DNA from: Acidobacteriota bacterium
GTDB taxonomy: Bacteria > Acidobacteriota > Terriglobia > Bryobacterales > Bryobacteraceae
Direction: 5' to 3'
Length of the DNA: 64,000 nucleotides
Assembly (NCBI GenBank): GCA_017304135.1
Contig: JAFLBB010000005.1
Location: 1 to 64,000, forward strand
Numbering within the stretch: position 1 is the stretch's first letter; each line of letters opens with the position of its first letter. Under the pieces are notes generated by a model. The model saw only the letters and a list, made by a program, of their open reading frames with translations, searched no databases and was not told the DNA's origin. Below are positions 63,203-64,000 of the stretch, piece after piece. The position numbers and the translations under genes were made by a program.

Positions 63203-64000
63203 CTACACCTTGGGTGGCGTGATGAGGGAGCTGGTTCCCGGCACGCCCGACGGCGCAACGCCCGCCGGCGCCGCCTGGTCCTTGGTGGCGTAGTAACCCG
63301 AGCGGGTGCGAGCCACGGGGCGTCCCGGCCCCTTCACCTGCACCTTGATCTGCCGGAATGTGCCGTCCAGGGCCTGCTCGGAGGGCGAGTAGGCCAGGAT
63401 GTACTGGTTGCGGATCTCGTGCGCCACCTGGGTGGCGATCTCATCCACCGCCGTGACCTCTTTCGGGAAGTAGGAGAGCCCGCCGGAGGCGACGGTCAAC
63501 CCCTTCAGCGCCCGCTCGGCGCGTTTGGCGGCCCGCTTGTCCTCTTCGTTCAGCAGCCCGATGGTGTAGATGAGCACCTCCATCTGCTGCGCCTTTGTGA
63601 TCAGTTTTTCAATGGTGTTGTTGGGCGAACTGCCCGTATCATCGCCATCGCTCACCACGAGCAGGACTTTCTTGTCCCTCTTCGCCTTCTCCTTGAGATA
63701 ATCCATCGACATCGTCACGGCGTCGCGCATGGCCGTGCCGCCGCGGGAATCGATGCGCGTCAGCCCCTCCTCGAGTTTCTTCACCTCGTTGGTGAAGGTC
63801 ACGTCGAGGAAGGCATCGTCGTTGAAATTGACGATGAACATTTCATCCTGCGGATTGGAGGCTTTCACCAGCGCCAGCGCGGCCTGGCCCACCTGCGTGC
63901 GCTTGTTGCGCATGCTGCCGGAATTGTCGATCACCAGGCCCATCGACACCGGGACATCCTCGCGACGGAAGAGCCGCAACTGCTGGGGCTGGCCGTTTTC
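63203..64000 (-). CDS. VWFA-domain protein, Acidobacteria-type (5' end beyond window)
   Basis: Partial: 265 codons plus stop; the start lies beyond base 64000. The metal-ion-dependent adhesion site is intact: DNSGSM (Asp-x-Ser-x-Ser), then SRGGTAMRDAV (Thr) and VVSDGDDTGSS (Asp). A segment QVAHEIRNQYILAYSPSE followed by VRTRSGYY-like RTRSGYYA marks the VWFA-related Acidobacterial domain (TIGR03436). Likely exported adhesion or scaffold protein; the signal peptide is not visible here. Confidence 0.88.
   Translation of the reverse strand, partial: ENGQPQQLRLFRREDVPVSMGLVIDNSGSMRNKRTQVGQAALALVKASNPQDEMFIVNFNDDAFLDVTFTNEVKKLEEGLTRIDSRGGTAMRDAVTMSMDYLKEKAKRDKKVLLVVSDGDDTGSSPNNTIEKLITKAQQMEVLIYTIGLLNEEDKRAAKRAERALKGLTVASGGLSYFPKEVTAVDEIATQVAHEIRNQYILAYSPSEQALDGTFRQIKVQVKGPGRPVARTRSGYYATKDQAAPAGVAPSGVPGTSSLITPPKV

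Overview
The window is a GC-rich chromosomal segment from an acidobacterium, most likely of the Bryobacter/Solibacter group (Bryobacterales). The evidence is a secreted beta-propeller protein ending in the Solibacter-type C-terminal domain (TIGR03437), a VWFA-related acidobacterial domain protein, a very large carboxypeptidase-regulatory/TonB receptor-like protein, planctomycete-type cytochrome c genes (DUF1592/DUF1549) paired with DUF1552 or DUF1501 genes, and many Tat-exported oxidoreductases. No tRNA, rRNA or CRISPR array was recognised.

Layout. 1-3354 is the str operon on the minus strand (rpsL, rpsG, fusA, tuf; tuf is cut by the window edge). 3868-9891 holds a secreted propeller protein, a SnoaL-like protein, an SMP-30 lactonase-like protein, a small PGPGW membrane protein, a PilZ protein and a sugar epimerase-like protein. 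9973-18172 has a hybrid histidine kinase, L-rhamnose isomerase, a Tat-exported sulfatase with a cupin and an unknown small protein, a methyltransferase and a sialidase-like BNR/LamG protein: a glycan-use neighbourhood. 18250-24047 runs DUF1592, DUF1552, nucleoside hydrolase, pdxH and a RidA-family gene in one direction. 24044-26501 is a tightly overlapping three-gene cassette on the minus strand: methyltransferase, ATP-dependent RNA ligase and HD-Pnk end-healing enzyme. It is followed upstream by an FMN-dependent alpha-hydroxy-acid oxidase with an unexpected CxxCH motif. 27806-30036 has a B12-binding mutase subunit, a NYN nuclease with two LOTUS domains, and a second RidA. 30046-34864 is a DUF1501/DUF1549/aldo-keto reductase operon. 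35803-39907 carries lipid/CoA-type metabolism genes (MDR oxidoreductase, thioesterase, SDR, CoA transferase). 40050-42129 holds a PilZ-DnaJ fusion and a molybdopterin-binding protein.

44150-44769 is an ORF-less group II intron of the class C kind, lying directly behind a terminator hairpin. The rest (44839-64000) has a Gfo/Idh/MocA oxidoreductase, YihY, a putative circularly permuted ATP-grasp protein, an S46 peptidase, a ceramidase-like protein, a TonB-receptor-like protein, an RNA helicase, a histone-deacetylase-family protein, an XRE regulator with a membrane partner, a di-iron NO-stress repair protein, gap, an alpha/beta hydrolase and a VWA protein cut by the window end.

The most interesting items are the methyltransferase/RNA ligase/HD-Pnk cassette (predicted RNA heal, seal and perhaps mark pathway), the minimal group II intron with its terminator target, the PilZ-J-domain-winged-helix fusion, and the NYN-LOTUS/RidA pair. 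All functional assignments are from reading the sequence; no database search was run.
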